DNA of 64,000 bases from Cyathus striatus (Eukaryota > Basidiomycota > Agaricomycetes > Agaricales > Nidulariaceae): NCBI GenBank assembly GCA_025738555.1, contig JAOVFP010000001.1, positions 7,440,001-7,504,000 on the forward strand, written 5' to 3'. Positions 45,851-58,690 of the stretch are shown piece by piece (positions within the stretch are counted from its first letter, which is position 1; every line of letters begins with the position of its first letter). The position numbers and the translations under genes were made by a program. The notes below the pieces were generated by a model. It made no database searches. It worked only from the letters and a program-made list of their open reading frames with translations, and was not told the DNA's origin.

Positions 45851-46449
45851 CACTCATTTGGATATGGGCGATGATCACGTGCTATTAGTATCTTGCCTGT
45901 CCAGCTGTTCGTTTACCCACACACAATACACGATACAGTTTATCGTTATCGTGCTTCATGGTCGTTTTGCAACCTGCTCGAGGTGCTTTGGTAGGATGAG
46001 AAGCGAGTAGGGCGTACGGAGCAACTTCATGGCTGTATAGAACGCAGGTCAAGCTTCATGCACATATTTGTCCACTCTGATTGTTGAAGCCGCTGCTATA
46101 GAATGGCACTGCAGGTCACTGGGGAGCAGCATCGTGTCTATGAAAGCATGGCATTAACATACCACTGCGAAGCATGGACTCGACTTATCCTTGCCTCTGG
46201 AGAGGGAGGACGTATACATGGACATGGGTTATCGGATTGGGTAGTTGTACTACAGGAGCGCGTAGCTCTGTCGGGATGACGTGACTGCGCCGTGGAAGAT
46301 GAAGAGCACTGGAAGGACAAGTTGGTGATTGCAGTCTACTCGTTTCTGCCTATCGTCGTTTGCGCAGTCTTCTGCCCTCGTCCGGCATCTATCGGGATAA
46401 CGCCGTCGTACCCGTATCTGCTGCTTTGCGCTTACAGGTGGACATGATG

Positions 46450-46740
46450 CACGGGATGTGTCGTTCGCGACGATTATTAGGCGTGAACAGCCAATGTTGC
46501 TGGGTCTCAGGATGATGAACTCGTCGTCACAGTTCAACTCCGATCCTACATCTACGTCAGTGCTGCTTCGTCTCTTTTTTTTCTCCTGGCTCACATGGCA
46601 TATGCAGCAAGACAAGTACAAGAACCTGGCTGCGCTATGGAAGGCTGGAGGTGGATGTGATTCATAGGATGTGTCGTTCGCGGCGATTACTAGGCATGAA
46701 TAGCCGATGCTTCTGTCTTGAAGATGATGAATTCTCAATC
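46450..46740. repeat. Tandem duplication, ~216-bp period
   Basis: About 46,455-46,520 and 46,671-46,735 share GGATGTGTCGTTCGCG.CGAT, TTAGGC.TGAA.AGCC and GATGATGAA.TC. CpG-rich and moderately diverged. Confidence 0.55.
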
Positions 46741-47924
46741 GCGTATCGAATCTAGTTTTGTACCCACTTCGTTACCTCGTTGTTGCGGTTTCACATGAAC
46801 GATCGGGTAGTTGGGGTGCAGAAGCTACATATATCGGGGAGAGTTGGAAGTGCGCCGTGTTGCACTTATGGAACATGGAATTTCAGATGGACACGGTGGA
46901 CGGGGGGAACGCTAGTGACTGCAGCTGGTGTTCCTCGGCCACGCTCCTCACTCCTTATTGCTGTTATCCTCGTCTGCGATGTTGAATCTTCTGTTTGTGG
47001 AAAGCGGACTTGGTGCATGTGCAGGAGCTCGGTCGGAAAGTGCAGCCTGTACTTTGAGGTAGCGGATGAAGAGCATCGTTAGACTGAGATTGCGGTTGGA
47101 AGCTTCATTTGTTCGATAGTCATCCACTTGGTCGATATCGATGCTTGTTGCCGTCTTCCTCTTCGAATCCCTGCAGGCCGTGGATGTGTTGGGCTCGGTG
47201 GGTACTATACCGATAGGGCTTCGTGCACGTGCTCTGGAGAATGAAGACAGGTTTGCGGTGGATTGGGCGTTTGGCTGGCATAGCGGGACCATACATAACC
47301 TGTGCCCCGCATTATGTACTTTGGGAAATGTTCCATTATTTCGACTGGTTCTTACTGGACACTTACTTTATCATATATTTTCGATTTTGTTCGTATTATT
47401 ATTTCAAACTGATATTACTACAACGCTACAACGGACACAACATCTCCAACCTACTCAATCCCGGTCCCCCAGAACGAATCCTGCCAATTGGGCTCATTAA
47501 TATCCACCCCATTGAGTATGACCCAGGCGAAACGTCCCTCCACGCCTGCATAGTATTTGTGCGAAACTCCTCGTGCAGCGCATGGATAGCCGCCAAATCA
47601 CGAACTCACCCTCGTCCCACTTGAAGCTTGAAAGTTGACATGCGCAGTGACGTCGTATCACTTCGTCTTCACTAATACACCAGAACATGCAACATAACAC
47701 TTCTTTCTGAGTTATATAACATAAAATTATTCTATATAATGCTATTTATTGACATGTCTTGAAAGGCTCTAATTTTTGTTATGCTCTTCTGCCCCACCTT
47801 TTTATAAAGTATGTACACATTTTGCTTAATAAATTAATAGCAATAAGGCAGAGGAAGTGTAACATGCAATATAGCTTGAAGGTATCTGGACATGGTCTTC
47901 CTTTGATGAGTGATGTACAGGTGC
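46741..47924. other. CpG-rich DNA with uncertain coding frames
   Basis: A plus-strand frame at 47,223-47,624 ends in a compositionally normal part (GHNISNLLNPGPPERILPIG, then HPIEYDPGETSLHACI) and could be an exon. A minus-strand frame at 47,292-46,948 overlaps it. I recognise neither and cannot choose between them. Confidence 0.25.
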
Positions 47925-47932
47925 CGTAACGA

Positions 47933-48266
47933 AGGACCCTCGAAAATGACCATAAAGGCATGATCCCGGCGCCGGTGGTTTTGTCTGGTAAAAATTTGAG
48001 TGATTTCGGAAAAAATGTCGCCAAGGGATCAAATCAAAATTCTACAACAAAAATTTGAGCCATCCAACTTCTGAGCCACAACACATTATTTGTCTACAAG
48101 CCGGATCATACAATGTCCATTTTACCCAAAAATGTCTTCAATTCTCCTCAAGGATTGCATCAAAATTCTCCCTCAAAATGTCTCTTTTGGATCAGGCTGC
48201 CCGGCCTGACAGCTGCCAATTTGTCTCTCACGGGATCAGGGATTTACCGTCGTTTTTGAGGGTCCT
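47933..48266. mobile_element. 334-bp MITE, ends AGGACCCT, 8-bp target duplication
   Basis: The left end AGGACCCTCGAAAATGAC (47,933) matches the inverse of the right end (AGGACCCTCAAAAACGAC, closing at 48,266) for about 38 bp. CGTAACGA (47,925-47,932) and CCTAACGA (48,267-48,274) flank it, 7 of 8 identical. The AGGACCCT terminus is shared with the 5.2-kb element at 53,641, suggesting one mobilising family. No coding capacity. Confidence 0.7.
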
Positions 48267-48376
48267 CCTAACGATCAGTTAAATGAAGTTGGATCTGCGG
48301 CACTGGCACGACGGTCAGAAGTGCGTGGGAATAAATGCGGCAATTTCCGAAGCCTTGTAATACAGGTTTGACTGTA

Positions 48377-48495
48377 CAATTCCCACTACCTTTTAAGGTA
48401 TTTGGGTTATAGGGTGGTTTGGATTTCTCTATAAGGAAATTTCAGAAATCAGGGTTGGGATCTCACTTTCAGGTGATTTGATTGGCTGACACCCT
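48377..48495. repeat. Inverted-repeat end (partner at 63,780-63,908)
   Basis: ATTCCCACTACCTTTTAAGG opens a ~115-bp segment ending near GATTGGCTGACACC. The inverse sequence lies at 63,780-63,908. The shared first 20 bp are identical, and GGGATCTCA and TGATTGG recur further in. Flanking bases do not match, so these may be two solitary ends rather than one 15.5-kb element. Confidence 0.45.
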
Positions 48496-48499
48496 AAAA

Positions 48500-50830
48500 C
48501 CCTTTGCCCTGTGAGGCTGTGACCAGTGTAACATGCCTGTTTATATTATACATTTGAGTTACCTTGTCTGTGTGACACCAATCACTATTTCCATTTAATA
48601 AACTCCCTTTATCTTCTACTCTTTCCTATTATCTTCCTGTAGCATTTTTCATTAGTATCCCCACCCCTACATGGTCTATCCACTATCATTCATTCCTCTT
48701 TCAATTCTACCATGTAGAGCATGCATTCTGCCTGCACTGCAAAATGTGGATTTCATTTGTATTCATTACCACTGCCTCATTACTTGCATGCTGTTGTTCA
48801 CATGACTTCCTTACATAAATGTTATAACTACTCATCTGAGAATGTCAGCTTCATATTCCCCCTCAGTTCACCTCAAATGCAAGCTCACCAGGATCTGGAA
48901 GTTGGACAGATGTGCCAGCTACATGCACAATTTCTTCATTGAGAGGATACTGCCTAGCAGTATTCTTTCTCTACAACCATTTGGTCTTTCCCTCATCTTG
49001 AATCACTGCTTTACCACCTTTCTTGTCACCTCCCACAACAATCTTCATGCAATACTGTACTAACACAATCAATTTGGCAGTAACACATAATGCACCTGCT
49101 GGGTATGCCAAAATTTAAGGGTAAGTAATGCATCTGAGGTAGAAATGCCAAATTTCCCCAAATTTTTGTCCTCCACAAAAAGTATTATTTTTGAGGTCTG
49201 TATTTTATCTAAACTACCATACAAGTTATTGTAGAATGTTAGCATAGTTTGATGTACATTGATTACTTGATTGAATAAGCATTCAATACTTGTGCTTAAA
49301 TGCCCAATGACTGGTTATGATATTCAAAGAAGTAAAGTAATTGCATGCTAATGGGATTTGAACCAGCAGTCATATGACACTACAAGGAACATTCAGCATA
49401 GAAATGTTACTTACTGTACCATTTATCCACTAGACAACATTGCTTTAATTTTAAAGCTACATGTAACAATAAAAATACCTGACATGCTGAACATTACAAT
49501 ATGTAATGCCTAAAATCTTGAAGTGCTGAATGTATCTATGGGTTTAGGATGTAATGCACTGTTGAAGGGTGCCAAATTGATTATGTTGGTACAGTACACT
49601 GAGAGTTTTCTGAGTTACAGAATTGAATGGCTTGTTGTCCAGAACAACTGCCACCCATGGTGAGAAACAGCCAAATTTAACTTTTGTCATTCAGATTTTA
49701 CTACAAAGGTGGGAGTACTGGGTGGATATTCAGATTGACTTCCATTCTGACAACATTCAGCTTTACAAGAACAAGCTGGTCCATCTTTCTTATTATGATC
49801 AAAACAATGTTTAAATTCATCCTTCCCAAGTTTTATCTATGTTGCTACCTGGAACTCTTGTAGTAATTCAATCCTCTTTAATCATGTATATACATCCTGA
49901 TAACAAAAAGGTGTGAAAATATCTTCCTTCAACATTTATTGTAAATAATTGACACACATATATATATATATATATCAGGTTTTTCAACTCCAGATGACAT
50001 CTACAAATTTTCATGTAGCAAATAATTAATATCTTTCTACTTCATATTTATATTATATTTCTTTCTAACATTAAATAACTATAAATCCTTTTCTGTGAAC
50101 CCAACCCCCTGTTCACTTCTGCAAATAACTGTGTTTCTACATGTTTACCTCACTCTCACTATACAATATGTGTTACTCTACCACATTCACCAAGAACACA
50201 TTGGTCTCAATTTTACCATCAGAATAAGGTTATACATTATAGTAACATAGTTCACTATGTATTCTTGCTTCAATAGATCCAAACATCTTGATGCCTGCAC
50301 AATATACCTGGATACTTGTGCGCAAAATTGTTTTTGTACATATTTACCTCTTACTGTGATCTCCATGTGTTACTAAATTGTTCTATTTTGCTTTTACCAT
50401 GAACACACTGGTCTTAAATTTACCTTCAGAATATGTCTATACATCATAGTAACATGGTTCTGTGTGTGTTTTTGCTTAGCAATAAACCCAACCATCTCTA
50501 CACCCACAGAATACACCTATCACTTCTACAGATGATTGTATTTATATGTATTTACCTCTTACTGTGAACTCTGTGTCTACGTGTAATTTACCCTTTCTAC
50601 TCTGTTAATACCACCAGTTGACTGCACATTTTCCATTATTTCCAACCCTGCTCTGCTAAGATAGCTATTCCCCGTTGTTGCATTTCCCTCCAGCCACGTT
50701 TTCTCTGCTAAGCATGTCTTGGGACACCCCAGATCGAATGGATATTTACCAGCTCTCTAATTAATCACCTTGTTTAGGTCTCACCACACTTCCTACTGTT
50801 ACATTATCTGCTGTTTGGGCAATTTCATGT
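48500..50830. other. CpG-poor DNA without a supported gene
   Basis: Small frames (48,721-49,063 and 49,623-49,814) show nothing known. A (TA)n run lies near 49,960-49,976. Apart from the tRNA-like sequence at 49,342 nothing stands out. Confidence 0.35.
49342..49441 (-). other. tRNA-like sequence (pseudo-tRNA)
   Basis: On the minus strand TTGTCTAGTGGATAAATGG (A-box-like) is followed about 45 nt later by CTGGTTCAAATCCCATT (T-arm/B-box-like). The acceptor stem pairs at only three positions. Non-functional by inspection; the third such sequence in the window. Confidence 0.35.
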
Positions 50831-50893
50831 ACACGTGGTCGCCAAAAATGATGGCAATCAACAATGATTCCCACACATAATGAGAATAGTTTC

Positions 50894-52463
50894 GAGGTCA
50901 TTACACTGCTCCACGGAATCAGGTGGAGTCCACCTGGAGTCCAGGTATTCCACCTGAAGTCCACCTGAAGTCCACCTGAAGTCCACCTGAAGTCCACCTG
51001 AAGTCCACCTGGACTTTACTGGACTCTACCTGGACTCTACCTGAACTTTATATAGAAAAATTGTAGGATTTAGATAGACTCCAGCTGGACTCCAGGTAAA
51101 GTTCAGGTAGAGTCCAGAAAATACTGGAATACACCTGGAGTCCACTGGACTTAGTCAACTGGGCTTCAGATAGACTCTACCTGGACTCAACCTGGACTCT
51201 ACTGTACAAAGTAGCTTAAACATTACCTGGGGTTCACCTGGACTCCAGCTGGACTCTACCTGGAATCTACCTAGACTCTACCTGTACTAAGTAGTTGAGA
51301 CATTACCTGGGATTCACCTGGACTCCAGCTGGAATATACCTGGACTCTACCTGAACTCTACCTGAACTCTACTATGTACTAAGTAGTTGAGACATTACCT
51401 GGGGTTCACCTGGACTCCAGCTGGAATATACCTGGACTCTACCTGAACTCTACCTGAACTCTACCTGTACTAAGTAGTTGAGATATTACCTGGAGTTCAC
51501 CTGGGCTCCAGCTGGACTATACCTGGACTCTACCTGTACTATACCTGGACTCTACCTGTACTAAGTAGTTGAAACATTACCTGGGGTTCACCTGGACTCT
51601 ACCTGGACTCCACTGAACTCAAGTGTGACATGTCAGAAAATGCTGAAAAAGCGTGACATGCGTGGGAAAGGTGTGACATGCGTGACAACCATGGGAAAAG
51701 TGAGACATGTTTGGAAAATGCTGAAAAGCGTGGATATGACATGTCGCACTTTTTCCCACGGTTGTCACACATGTCACACCTTTCTCACGCATGTCACGCT
51801 TTTTCAGCATTTTCTGACATGTCACACTTGAGTTCAGTGAAGTCCAGGTAGAGTCCAGGTGAACTCCAGGTAATGTTTCAACTACTTAGTACAGGTAGAG
51901 TCCAGGTATAGTCCAGCTGGAATCCAGGTAAACCCCAGGTAATGTTTCAACTACTTAGTACAGGTAGAGTCTAGGTAGAGTCCAGGTAGAGTCCAGCTGG
52001 AGTCCAGGTGAACCCCAGGTAATGTCTCAACTACTTAGTACAGGTAGAGTCCAGGTAGAGTCCAGGTGAACTCCAGGTAATGTTTCAACTACTTAGTACA
52101 GGTAGAGTCCAGGTAGAATCCAGCTGGAGTCCAGGTGAACCCCAAGTAATGTCTAAACTACTTAGTACAGGTAGAGTCTAGGTAGAGTCCAGCTGGAGTC
52201 CAGGTGAACCCCAGGTAATGTCTAAACTACTTAGTACAGGTAGAGTCTAGGTAGAGTCCAGGTAGAGTCCAGCTGGAATCCAGGTAAACCCCAAGTAATG
52301 TCTAAACTACTTAGTACAGTAGAGTCCAGGTAGAGTCCAGCTGGAGTTCAGTAGAGTCCACCTGAAGTCCATCTGAAGTCCACTGAAGTCCACCTGGAGT
52401 CCAGGATTTTACCTGGACTCTACCTGAAGTCCACCTGATCTCATGGAGCAGTGCAATATACTG
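50894..52463. mobile_element. Palindromic non-autonomous relative of the KDZ transposon
   Basis: The two halves (about 50,894-51,720 and 51,730-52,463) are inverted copies of GGAGTCCA.CTGGAGTCC arrays, with repeated TACTTAGTAGTTGA-type blocks in a ~100-bp higher-order unit. The ends GAGGTCATTACACTGCTCC and (inverse right) CAGTATATTGCACTGCTCC follow the pattern of the KDZ ends at 8,008 and 15,548. The 8-bp duplication ATAGTTTC lies at 50,886-50,893 and 52,464-52,471. The palindrome centre (51,614-51,836) is made of GTGACATG repeats. No coding capacity. The terminal resemblance suggests mobilisation by a KDZ transposase such as that at 12,627; this is inference. Confidence 0.8.
51614..51836. 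repeat. Near-perfect palindrome of GTGACATG repeats
   Basis: AACTCAAGTGTGACATGTC at the left is matched inverted at the right. Internal motifs AGAAAATGCTGAAAAAGCG, GTGACATGCGTG and ACAACC.TGGGAAAAAGTG occur on both sides of a centre near 51,725. The motif resembles the GTGACA repeats at 1-210 and in the 31,701-35,104 arms. Confidence 0.75.
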
Positions 52464-53364
52464 ATAGTTTCTTGCATCATCCAGGTTGTAGCACATTACA
52501 CACAGCTCAGAATACCTCAGAAATTTGTTTACACATTTTAAATGGTGTGAAATATGTGCATGAAAATTTAAGTCTGAATTTAATATCTTGGTGGTGTTGT
52601 ATAACCTATTTTTCTACGAAGCTGCATTTTCTTAATAGACATGATTCATTGGCCAACAGAGCACTTTGAGAGCTTTGGAATTGTTCAAAATTTCTCTGAG
52701 AAATAACTTGTATATCAACTAATATAATATCCAGACGATTTAACAATTACTTCATTATTGCACTGAAAATGAGAGTGATAAGTTTGATCACACATAATTG
52801 ATATATGTGTTTTATCACCTACCAGTAAATATCTTCCTCTATCTGAGTAAATATCATGCTGTTTGCACAGTACTATTTTGAAGCATAAATTCTACATATA
52901 TTCAAGAATTTATGCAGTGCTACATCAGTCTATATAGCGATTAAACATACAATTTCTAATTCATTCAGGTCTGACAAATAAGAAAGTTCACATAAATATT
53001 ATTATATCTCAGTATACAAACACCTGTATCTTTTGGTATTTTGATAGCTTATACTTCATATATATTACATAATATGTTCAAGATATCAAGTAGAAATACC
53101 ATCAATAACAGCTTCTGTAAGCTAGTTTGTAGATTGTATGACACAAATATAGATGTTGAACCAGATTGTGTATACTACGCCACTAAATAAGCCCATCATG
53201 TTATAAAATTAAATTTCAGTAGTATACAGTGTGGAGAGTATATGTACAAAATTTCAAGGTGGTCCGCACAGGGCTTAATGTGCTACATTCTAATTAATGC
53301 GAGAACGGCTCGCATTTTTGGTGGGAAAAATGTATGATTGCCATCACTTTTGGCGACCACATGT

Positions 53365-53640
53365 AGTATATACCCCATTAAGATAACAAAACATACAGGC
53401 TTACTTATTATTAAATGCCGAGCAAATTTAAGATAGTTAGCCAATCTCAAAAAAAGTTGAGAAAAGGAAACAATAAGAAATCAAGTGTCAACTATGCCTC
53501 CCTATTATCTATATTGTAATGTACTTCAATGATTGTAAATGCAGCTATACATTCTTGAATTATAGCATATGATGGTCATGCTAGAGATGTAGATCTTGAA
53601 CCTGAAGCTGAGAGCTGACATTAATTACGCGAACACAAAA
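53365..53640. other. Short gap before the 5.2-kb element
   Basis: No coding frame. The last part (53,590-53,640) probably belongs to the same older element as 58,862-58,966, split by the insertion. Confidence 0.35.
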
Positions 53641-54254
53641 AGGACCCTGGATTATTACGGTAAAGGTCGTTCCGAAAAATACCCCATTTTTCGAATTTCT
53701 GTCCGTCCAGGTTTTGCGACATTTTGTCCGTTTTCGGAACGACATAGCAATTGTTCTTCAAAGTTTGTCCAGAAAATGCGGAACGACCTTCCAGAGGTCA
53801 ATTTTTGTCCGAAATTTCGGAACGACCTATAGAAACGGTATTTTTTTCCGGACAGTCCAGTTTTCGATGGTTTTGAGGTTTTTGGGCTCTTGGGGAGCTT
53901 TGAGCATTCAATTATGGCGATTTCAAGTGCTTTAAATACTAAACTGCTTGTCCCACAACTCAAACAATTTTCAACTTGTAAACACTTCATTTCCAATTTT
54001 AATTGCATTAAATCTGAAGTCCAACTGTTCATAAAGCTCAAAACTTGACATCGTGTCCTTGTTGCCTTGCAGTACTTTAAAACCAATTTTTGAGATAGAT
54101 TTGGGATATGTAATAGCAAAAAGTTAGCACTTCGTGTAAACTGAAGAATAATGAGACCTAAGCTGACAGCAGTTTTAGTAGGTGTTGATGTGAATTGTGA
54201 ATTATCATTTGTGACATTACTTGTTGATATGAACTGAAACACATGAAAGCACAC

Positions 54255-56300
54255 ACATAATTGTCACTAGTTACTAACACAGGCAGCTTCATCCTTGGAC
54301 TGTGTGTGTTCTAGTGACATCCTTGAATACTGTAAGTAACGACTCCTTGTGGGTAGATAAATATGCTCTACCAATCTGAATCTTATCATACGGCATTAAC
54401 AAATAGTTAATCTTTTATGGCGACTCAACTTCAAACCTATAAGTAAATATAAGTAACCATGCACACACATCCAGTTAAACCAACGAAACTTTGAATGGTA
54501 GTCTAAAGGGCTCTAAACCCAGCAGTGCCCACTCAAAAAACAGTCAGAGAAGAAATATGGTAGATGTGCCTGCGATTCTGTACTGTCTGATCGTCAAGGT
54601 TGAGCCTTCCCCGATGCAGTCTGTACTCCGAAATAAACATACAATATAGTCTTCGATGTCATGAAGGCTTTATTCCATACTTCATGGGCAGTTAAACTGC
54701 ACCTATAAGACTTATAGGCGAGGCTCATGCATGATTCTCAAGTGATGTTGATTTCATGGCCATGCTAGGTATCGTATAGTCATCCTCTCTAGCCATCAGA
54801 GTGGGAACAGCAGGTACATAGCGGTACACTTTGAAGGCTTCAATTTAGCAGGCGTAAGGCCAACGTAAAACATCCATACCTTGGCTAGTGGTCCTTTTCC
54901 AATGTATAAGTAATAATACTATTAGATTCCTTTCTCTCCGTAATATTTACCAGTAAGGAGTGCATCTCAACAGCCTGACTTATAAGTTGTTCAACTGCAA
55001 AGTGATGGGCTACCTGCCTTTATCTGCTTACTCCCAGTATGTTTTCCTTGTTGGTCCTGTCCCAATAGCTATATCGTTAGATAGGATTTCACTCAATACA
55101 GTGTGTCATTCTCATATGAGCTTTTCCCAGCAAAAATCAGTCGTGCAGGCAACCAAAATTACAGTATGTTCATCACTACATTTGCTACTTAGCCAGTAGC
55201 CACTAGCCTTACTTACATATAGACTTGGGTCCTAAACCCCAGTCAAAAGTCAGTCTAGGGAGAACTAGTGGTATCAATTGAGATCCAACCACTTGATGAC
55301 ACTATACCTCGCCATAAAAAATAGAATACATCAATATTTTGTGAGCGTCATCTAAGCACATCTATTCTAAACTAACGCCAAGAGCAACTCCCACTTTCCA
55401 AGCATTTATTACCTGGTAGGTATAGTCATATCTAGCAACAACATAGCATTTGGTAGTGTCATTCTAGGTACATCTTGCCAGGTTTTTTACATTCTGAGCC
55501 ATTTTAAAACAAAAATCTATATTGGAAATGTATCTAATAACATATAATACTATCTACACAAATTACACAAATATAACACCAACAAAGCATGCAGTACAGC
55601 ACCGCTGAATTTACTATAATACCACCAGCAACAGTTCAAATATTCAGATGAAATTATACATACAATATGTACACAAATATGCACCCCTCCAATCAATAAT
55701 CCTACTCCAGAAACATCAAGACTAATTCCAACTCAGTGGAATGATAGAAAATCGAAGTGTCAGCAAGGTTAACTGGGAAGTTTGAAGTTGTAGGGAAGTA
55801 GTGGATGTATGTTGACAGGAAACCCTGTGTGCGAGAAGACACAATCAGATTGATTTTTATAGTAGCACTGTAAAACTAAGGAACATACCTTCGAAATTGT
55901 AGTGGGCTCATGACTTCTAAATCCAAATTCTTTTACAGGAAGTGTTGCATGCAAAACTTGAAGAGGAATTAGTAGGAGAAGGGTGGAGTGAAAGACATAC
56001 CAAATTTCCAAGAATAATGTGAAGCGGAAGAGGGGGGAAAAGGAAGGAGGGTCCTGCACACCACGGGAAAGTGCCAGGATTATAATAGAGAAAGGAAACG
56101 AACAACTTACGCAAATATTTTGATGTCGCTTCCGCAATTGCGTTCATATTAGATATCCCTCGATATGCCTAGATTTTGCATCATGAAAGTTTGAAGGACA
56201 TATTGTAATTTGTGTTCGAGAAGATGCCAAGACATTGTTAGTAGCCTTAGAGGCATTTTTTGAGTATTTTGCTAGATGCCACTTGACAAAAATCTATACA
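54255..56300. other. Interior of the 5.2-kb element, no gene recognised
   Basis: Frames at 54,960-55,199 (plus) and 56,137-55,769 (minus) lack motifs. Low to moderate CpG. Confidence 0.35.
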
Positions 56301-56301
56301 C

Positions 56302-57644
56302 TAGCCATACTCAATTCTTAAATTTCTGGCATCAAAAAAAAGGAACCAAGTGTAAGCGAGCTTTTCAACCAATGGATGCCTCTCGCAGGACCCCCGAAAA
56401 TCTCTACTATGCTTAGATGCCAATCCGGACAAAAACTGGGGCCGTAGGCCCCGGAACTTTGACGCAATCCAGACACTTTTGGGGGCTGGAGACCAACATT
56501 CTTTGATCACCTATCCGGACATTAGTGGTCAGACTTTCAGCTGTATAATCCCTGTCCGGACAAAAATGACCCGGTAGGTGACGTCAACATTACTTAATTT
56601 TACCACACCGCCGTAGAAATTTCCGGTCATTGGTTTTATCTGTATCAGTCTGTATCTCACCATCTCCGAAAATCCTCCTTGCACTTTCCTTCAAATGGAT
56701 GTCCACGAAGACTGAACCGATATTCAAGAGTAGTAAATATGACACTGCTATCCAACACTCCGAACCCTGCCACCCGGAGCTTGGGCAAGCCGCTCTTCAA
56801 CTCAATGAAATTACTCGGTTTTCATTTTTATTCTTTCAGGCTATGTTGGATTTCTGATTCTTTGTCTGAGCGCAGTCGTTTAACTCCATCGTACTGTACA
56901 GCATTTAGGTCCTTTCGTTACATACAAATTTTTATATCTACTCTACCGCAATTCAATACCCTGTCTCTCACACTCGACCTGAAGTTCCGTATTTCGTCCT
57001 CGGTTTGTGGAGTGTTCGTCACTGCTACTGTACTTACTTTGCAGTTCCCTTTGACATTTCACATCCTCTATCCTCTATCCAAATCACTAACACTTATTTT
57101 GTCTTAGAAATCACTCGCTACATCAGGAAAAAAAAACATGACAATATAGAGCTACGTAGTTTATGTAACTGCGATAGCTCTTATCTAGTAGAAACCCATC
57201 TCAAAAATCTCAGCTTGCTGAAGCACAGAAGATTTTCAATACTAGAAGATAAAATGGGCACAGTTCTGATGATGAGGACTATTAGTAAATTACATCAACT
57301 GCAGCTTTATGTCTATTTAGGTAGATTCCTGTACTCAACTCGCTAAAATACACACTCTATCAATACTCAAGGTTCTCCGGAAGCTATATTTCGCCAAAGA
57401 GCAAAAGAAAATTTGGTAAAATAGCAATTTTTGAAACTTACATCACTAATCCGGACACAATCTGGGGACCCCGGCGTGGACATAGACGCTATCCGGACAA
57501 ATTTTGCGAAAATTTGGAAATTCAATCCGGACACGAATATTTTTTTCCGGGATCTAACTTTAGTAGGGATTTTCGGGGGTCCTCCTCTCGCTTACATTTG
57601 GTTCCTTTTTTTGAGGCCAGAAATTTAAGAATTGAGTACGGCTA
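56302..57644. mobile_element. 1.34-kb nested inverted-repeat element
   Basis: 56,302-56,420 and 57,530-57,644 are inverted copies. They share CTCAATTCTTAAATTTCTGG, AAAAAAAGGAACCAA.TGTAA, GCGAG, GGACCCCCGAAAATC and then AATCCGGACA motifs. The left copy has a ~20-bp extra block (CTTTTCAACCAATGGATGC) absent from the right. ATCCGGACA recurs in both subterminal regions. No clear target duplication. The frames at 56,630-57,346 (plus) have no recognised motif. Confidence 0.65.
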
Positions 57645-57659
57645 CTATTTCTCGGTTTT

Positions 57660-58690
57660 GAGTCCCCTGTTACATCTCGATAAGCCCAGAATGGTAAGCG
57701 CCACCGCAGATATTCGCTTCCCACCATCCAGCTCAGTTGGCGGCGAACCACTCATTAAGTAATTACTAGCGTTATCGTAAAACATAGGAAGTATGTGGGC
57801 TGAGAGCCATGTATGTTGTCTATTTGACTCATTTTATGTCATTTTTGTTAGTGAGTGCGTTGCGGGTGCTCCAGCTATTTTTTTGTGTTTCTTTAGCCAT
57901 TAAACATGATGGGGTCGTTGTTTTAGCACTAAGTATCTTAAACTTAATAATATATTCTGGCCTTCATAATAACGAGAGGAATGTATGGAAAGTTCTGTTA
58001 AATTTAGCGTGTACATTAAATCAATTTATAGTAATTTAAGAAAAAGATACCCACACGGCGTAAAGGTGCATGCACGTTTACGAAGACATTAAGTATGTAC
58101 TTTCTCTCTACACACGCCACCTATCATTAAATTTTGCAAATAATACTTCACTACAGTACTTATTTTTGTTCATATATATTCTGGTCCGTCTGCGAGACGT
58201 TATAAACTTTCTAACGGCTTTATCGGACCTTAATCAGCAATTATACATTAGCTTGCTACTTACAACTTGAAGGCGGCAGTATTAAGTTGCACCAAAGTAT
58301 TATTTATATTATTATAACATTTTACTAAACTATACTTCTGATTCTATTTGAAACTACGTTAAGCTATGTCCTTTCGAAGAGTGGGATATATACTCGTATC
58401 ATATCTACACTACATAACTTACTACACATTGAACGCAAAGATTAGCGTATAAACGCCCTCTAAGCGCCAACGTAGCGCTCAAACCGAGTTGCCTTCTGTG
58501 AGTAAACCGATCACGTGACGGTACATTTGAGGTTAGCGTGATCTTCAGATCCAATCGAGATGTAACAGGGGACTACAAACTCACTATTTCTCGCTCGACA
58601 CCGCTCGAAATCGCTAGACCGACTTTTGACTGGGCCTAAACGTTTAAACTCTAACCCTTACATAAGACCCTTGGTGCTCATCGGCGTCCG
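57660..58690. other. Interior of the 5.2-kb element, no gene recognised
   Basis: AT-rich with moderate CpG. Short hydrophobic frames at 57,809-58,039 and 58,070-58,270 are probably chance translations. Confidence 0.35.

Larger units (their letters stand above)
50831..53364. mobile_element. Older inverted-repeat element carrying a foldback insertion
   Basis: ACACGTGGTCGCCAAAA at 50,831 has an inverted partner ending at 53,364 (TTTTGGCGACCACATGT). Similarity continues inward through TGATGGCAATCA, GTAGCACATTA and beyond, for at least 130 bp once the 1.57-kb insertion (50,894-52,463) is set aside. No matching flanking duplication was found. Between 52,700 and 53,200 the sequence is AT-rich with no frame. 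Confidence 0.5.
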
